Part shown: piece by piece, positions 7,937 through 9,165 of the stretch | Numbering within the stretch: position 1 is the stretch's first letter | How the letters are laid out: each line of letters opens with the position of its first letter | Source of the DNA: Puniceicoccales bacterium | GTDB lineage: Bacteria; Verrucomicrobiota; Verrucomicrobiia; Opitutales; JAIRKQ01 | Direction: 5' to 3' | DNA length: 9,165 bases | Assembly: GCA_031288455.1 (NCBI GenBank) | Contig: JAITRI010000090.1 | Location: 1 to 9,165, forward strand | Made by a program: the position numbers and the translations under genes | The notes under the pieces: generated by a model | Seen by the model: the letters and a program-made list of their open reading frames with translations, nothing else | The model's database searches: none | Told to the model about the DNA's origin: nothing

Positions 7937-8724
7937 CTACTTCCAAACGCGCGCACAAATTCCAAAAGCTTACTTTCGCTGGTGAAATATCTCTCGAAAA
8001 AATACCCGAGAAATGACAAATACAGCAGCAGAAACATCATGGACAGCCAACTTTTTATCGGCATCGATAGAAAAAAAACATTCAACTGCGGCGCGAATCG
8101 ATTCACCATTCCAAGTCCGAATTCAGCGAGGAACAGCACTATTAGAATCGGAGCCGCCAGGCAAAATATTACCACCATTATCTGGTTTAGCATATCCATA
8201 AAGAATGTCGCAAAATCGGCTTCAAATTTCGGGAAATACGCAAATACCGGCCAAATTTGATATGTTTTATACATTAGCGTCAGAAAAAATAAAAATCCTC
8301 CCGCCGAAAAAAACGCAACGGACATCATTTGTATGAGAAAACTTCCCATCAGCGACGTCTGCGAGCCCGCCATCGGATCAAATATCGTTGCCATTGACGC
8401 TCCCCTCTGCACATCGACCACAAATCCAACGCCCTCGGATGCGTAGAAGATGAAACCCGTGGCAAATCCAAGAATAATTCCGATGACGGCCTCCTTGACC
8501 AGCCATAGTCCGAGCAGCAGCATCGTGACCTCCTCCGATGGCAGCGTCGGAAAAATTAGGTAAAACAGCGGCAGTGACATCGCAAAAATGACGACGTTGC
8601 GTCCGGTTCCGACGACGAATTGTCTGGAAAAAAACGGCACGATTGCGAGTGCCGCCCCAAGCCGCACCATGGATATTATCAGAAGCGCACAAATCCTCGT
8701 CAATTCCTTGATCGGCAGATCCAT
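7933..8724 (-). CDS. sctT: Type III secretion export apparatus protein SctT (YscT/SpaR/FliR family)
   Basis: This is an integral membrane component of the SctRST export-gate cone, 263 aa. Hydrophobic segments fall at roughly 10-30, 42-60, 68-97, 125-152, 178-203 and 211-245. Family signatures are DVQRGASMATIFDPMAGSQTS at 104-123 (with the typical QRG and a Ser/Leu patch) and RFAPQLNVFFLSMPIKS at 209-225, which is close to the injectisome consensus. Length is normal. The start ATG at 8724 lies 7 nt after AGGA (complement of 8732-8735), the clearest Shine-Dalgarno in the window, and 9 bp after the sctS stop. It ends in an ATGA overlap with sctU. Three homopolymer runs of 7-8 (8071-8078, 8307-8313, 8628-8634) lie within it. 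Confidence 0.95.
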   Translation of the reverse strand: MDLPIKELTRICALLIISMVRLGAALAIVPFFSRQFVVGTGRNVVIFAMSLPLFYLIFPTLPSEEVTMLLLGLWLVKEAVIGIILGFATGFIFYASEGVGFVVDVQRGASMATIFDPMAGSQTSLMGSFLIQMMSVAFFSAGGFLFFLTLMYKTYQIWPVFAYFPKFEADFATFFMDMLNQIMVVIFCLAAPILIVLFLAEFGLGMVNRFAPQLNVFFLSMPIKSWLSMMFLLLYLSFLGYFFERYFTSESKLLEFVRAFGSR

Positions 8725-8733
8725 ATCCGTTTC

Positions 8734-9003
8734 CTATCTTGCCAATAGTGGAAAGTTGTTGAACAAATAATTGGTGAATTCCAAAACTTCCCCGCCGATC
8801 CAGTATGTGGTGAGCGACAAAACTAAAATCACAAAGATTAACTTCACAGCAAATCCAAGCGTCTGCTCCTGAATCTGCGTCAGCGCCTGTATTAGGCTGA
8901 TGAACAACCCAACCGCCGTGGCCACTAAAATCGGCGGCATTGACAGCACAAGCACAAGTATCAATGCCTTCGAAGTAACACTCAGGATCAAAGACTCATT
9001 CAT
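8734..9003 (-). CDS. sctS: Type III secretion export apparatus protein SctS (YscS/SpaQ/FliQ family)
   Basis: This is a small two-helix membrane protein of the SctRST export gate, 89 aa, the usual family length. Two membrane segments lie at about 13-37 and 52-76, joined by the signature loop QALTQIQEQTLGFAVK (39-54). This sequence favours an injectisome SctS over flagellar FliQ. The start is well fixed: an in-frame TGA lies two codons before the ATG (TGA ATT ATG), and homology begins right after it. No Shine-Dalgarno is visible. It is the first recognisable gene of the S-T-U operon inside the window. sctR, normally directly upstream, is not found in the following 162 bp. Confidence 0.95.
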   Translation of the reverse strand: MNESLILSVTSKALILVLVLSMPPILVATAVGLFISLIQALTQIQEQTLGFAVKLIFVILVLSLTTYWIGGEVLEFTNYLFNNFPLLAR

Positions 9004-9036
9004 AATTCACGGGCACAACAGGACGAATCCCATTCA

Positions 9037-9147
9037 AGTAAATTCCGGAAGATAAACAATACAAAAGAGTAAATTTCAGCGCATGGACTTCATGCGGCCC
9101 CGCGAACACGAGTCCCGCGTGGAGCCGTTTCGTCTAAACTAAATTCC
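9037..9147. repeat. Three copies of a 10-bp motif A(G/C)TAAATT(C/T)C upstream of sctS
   Basis: Read on the + strand, AGTAAATTCC lies at 9037-9046, AGTAAATTTC at 9068-9077 and ACTAAATTCC at 9138-9147, all in the same orientation, in the gap before sctS. Spacings are 31 and 70 bp. The motif is short and AT-rich, so chance is a real possibility. Same-direction copies near the operon start are compatible with a regulator-binding site. Confidence 0.25.
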
Positions 9148-9165
9148 CTCTGCGCCGTGGACTTT
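9064..9165 (-). repeat. Imperfect direct repeat of about 28 bp upstream of sctS
   Basis: On the - strand, AAGTCCACGGCGCAGAGGG followed by AATTTAGT (from 9164) resembles AAGTCCATGCGCTGA followed by AATTTACT (from 9091). About 21 positions match when two gaps are allowed, with a period near 73 bp. It partly overlaps the 10-bp motifs. It may be a remnant of a local duplication. The right copy touches the window edge, so its full extent is unknown. Confidence 0.3.

Larger units (their letters stand above)
9004..9165. other. Region upstream of sctS: no recognisable gene, several small repeats and hairpins
   Basis: On the - strand an open frame enters from the right edge and stops at a TGA (9092-9090), giving about 24 hydrophilic residues (KSTAQREF...RVRGAA). 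They do not resemble the hydrophobic SctR C-terminus, and I cannot say whether this is a real gene end. The + strand has only a 19-codon ATG frame (9083-9141). The stretch contains a hairpin CGCATG-gactt-CATGCG (9080-9096), a larger possible stem GGACT/AGTCC (9085-9089 with 9111-9115) enclosing GCGG/CCGC, and repeated motifs listed separately. It could be a leader or promoter region of the sct operon, or the 3' end of an unrelated upstream gene. No promoter of convincing quality was seen. Confidence 0.4.

Noticed and set aside
9083..9141. 19-codon ATG frame on the + strand
   Set aside because: It is very short, has no Shine-Dalgarno, and overlaps hairpins and repeats. Nothing supports translation.
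9004..9165. Structured RNA (tmRNA, RNase P RNA, SRP RNA or tRNA) at the right edge
   Set aside because: The GC-rich hairpins looked RNA-like, but I could match no diagnostic core (tag frame, GAGGAAAGUCC-type core, TTC-loop plus acceptor) on either strand.

Overview
The window reads as chromosomal DNA of a bacterium that carries an injectisome-type type III secretion system (T3SS). The best guess is a member of the PVC group, probably Verrucomicrobiota. This rests on the GyrB wording (IGDTNERGLHH, HGVGAKCVNAVS), the adjacent gyrB-gyrA pair, weak or absent Shine-Dalgarno sites before several genes, and T3SS genes in the chromosome. It was judged by eye, without a database search, so the phylum should be taken as tentative. 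The protein sequences do not look like classical Chlamydia.

Layout. On the + strand from the left edge there is the 3' part of a gene for a hydrophobic, helical protein (to 536) that looks like a T3SS translocator. A 134-bp gap with a possible promoter follows. Then come gyrB (671-3163), gyrA (3164-5590, starting on the base after the gyrB stop) and an RlmD-like RNA m5U methyltransferase (about 5660-6847). Converging on these, on the - strand and read from right to left, are sctS (9003-8734), sctT (8724-7933) and sctU (7936-6851). These are three of the inner-membrane export-apparatus genes, in the canonical S-T-U order. The last 162 bp (9004-9165) hold no gene that I can name. They contain small repeats and hairpins and do not encode the expected end of SctR.

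Function. GyrB and GyrA form the A2B2 gyrase that introduces negative supercoils. The methyltransferase is an Fe-S enzyme of the TrmA/RlmD family. SctS, SctT and SctU belong to the SctRSTUV export gate, with SctU as the substrate-specificity switch. The left-edge protein, if correctly read, would be a secreted component that acts at the host membrane. A housekeeping block is therefore flanked by T3SS genes on both sides.

The most notable details are: an NPEH instead of NPTH autocleavage motif in SctU; Ser81 and Thr83 in the quinolone-determining region of GyrA (E. coli numbering applies directly); missing sctR at the expected place; a concentration of 7-8 base homopolymer runs in the T3SS genes compared with the gyrase block; and a repeat cluster in front of sctS. 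I see no CRISPR array, tRNA, rRNA, insertion sequence or clearly new multi-gene system here.
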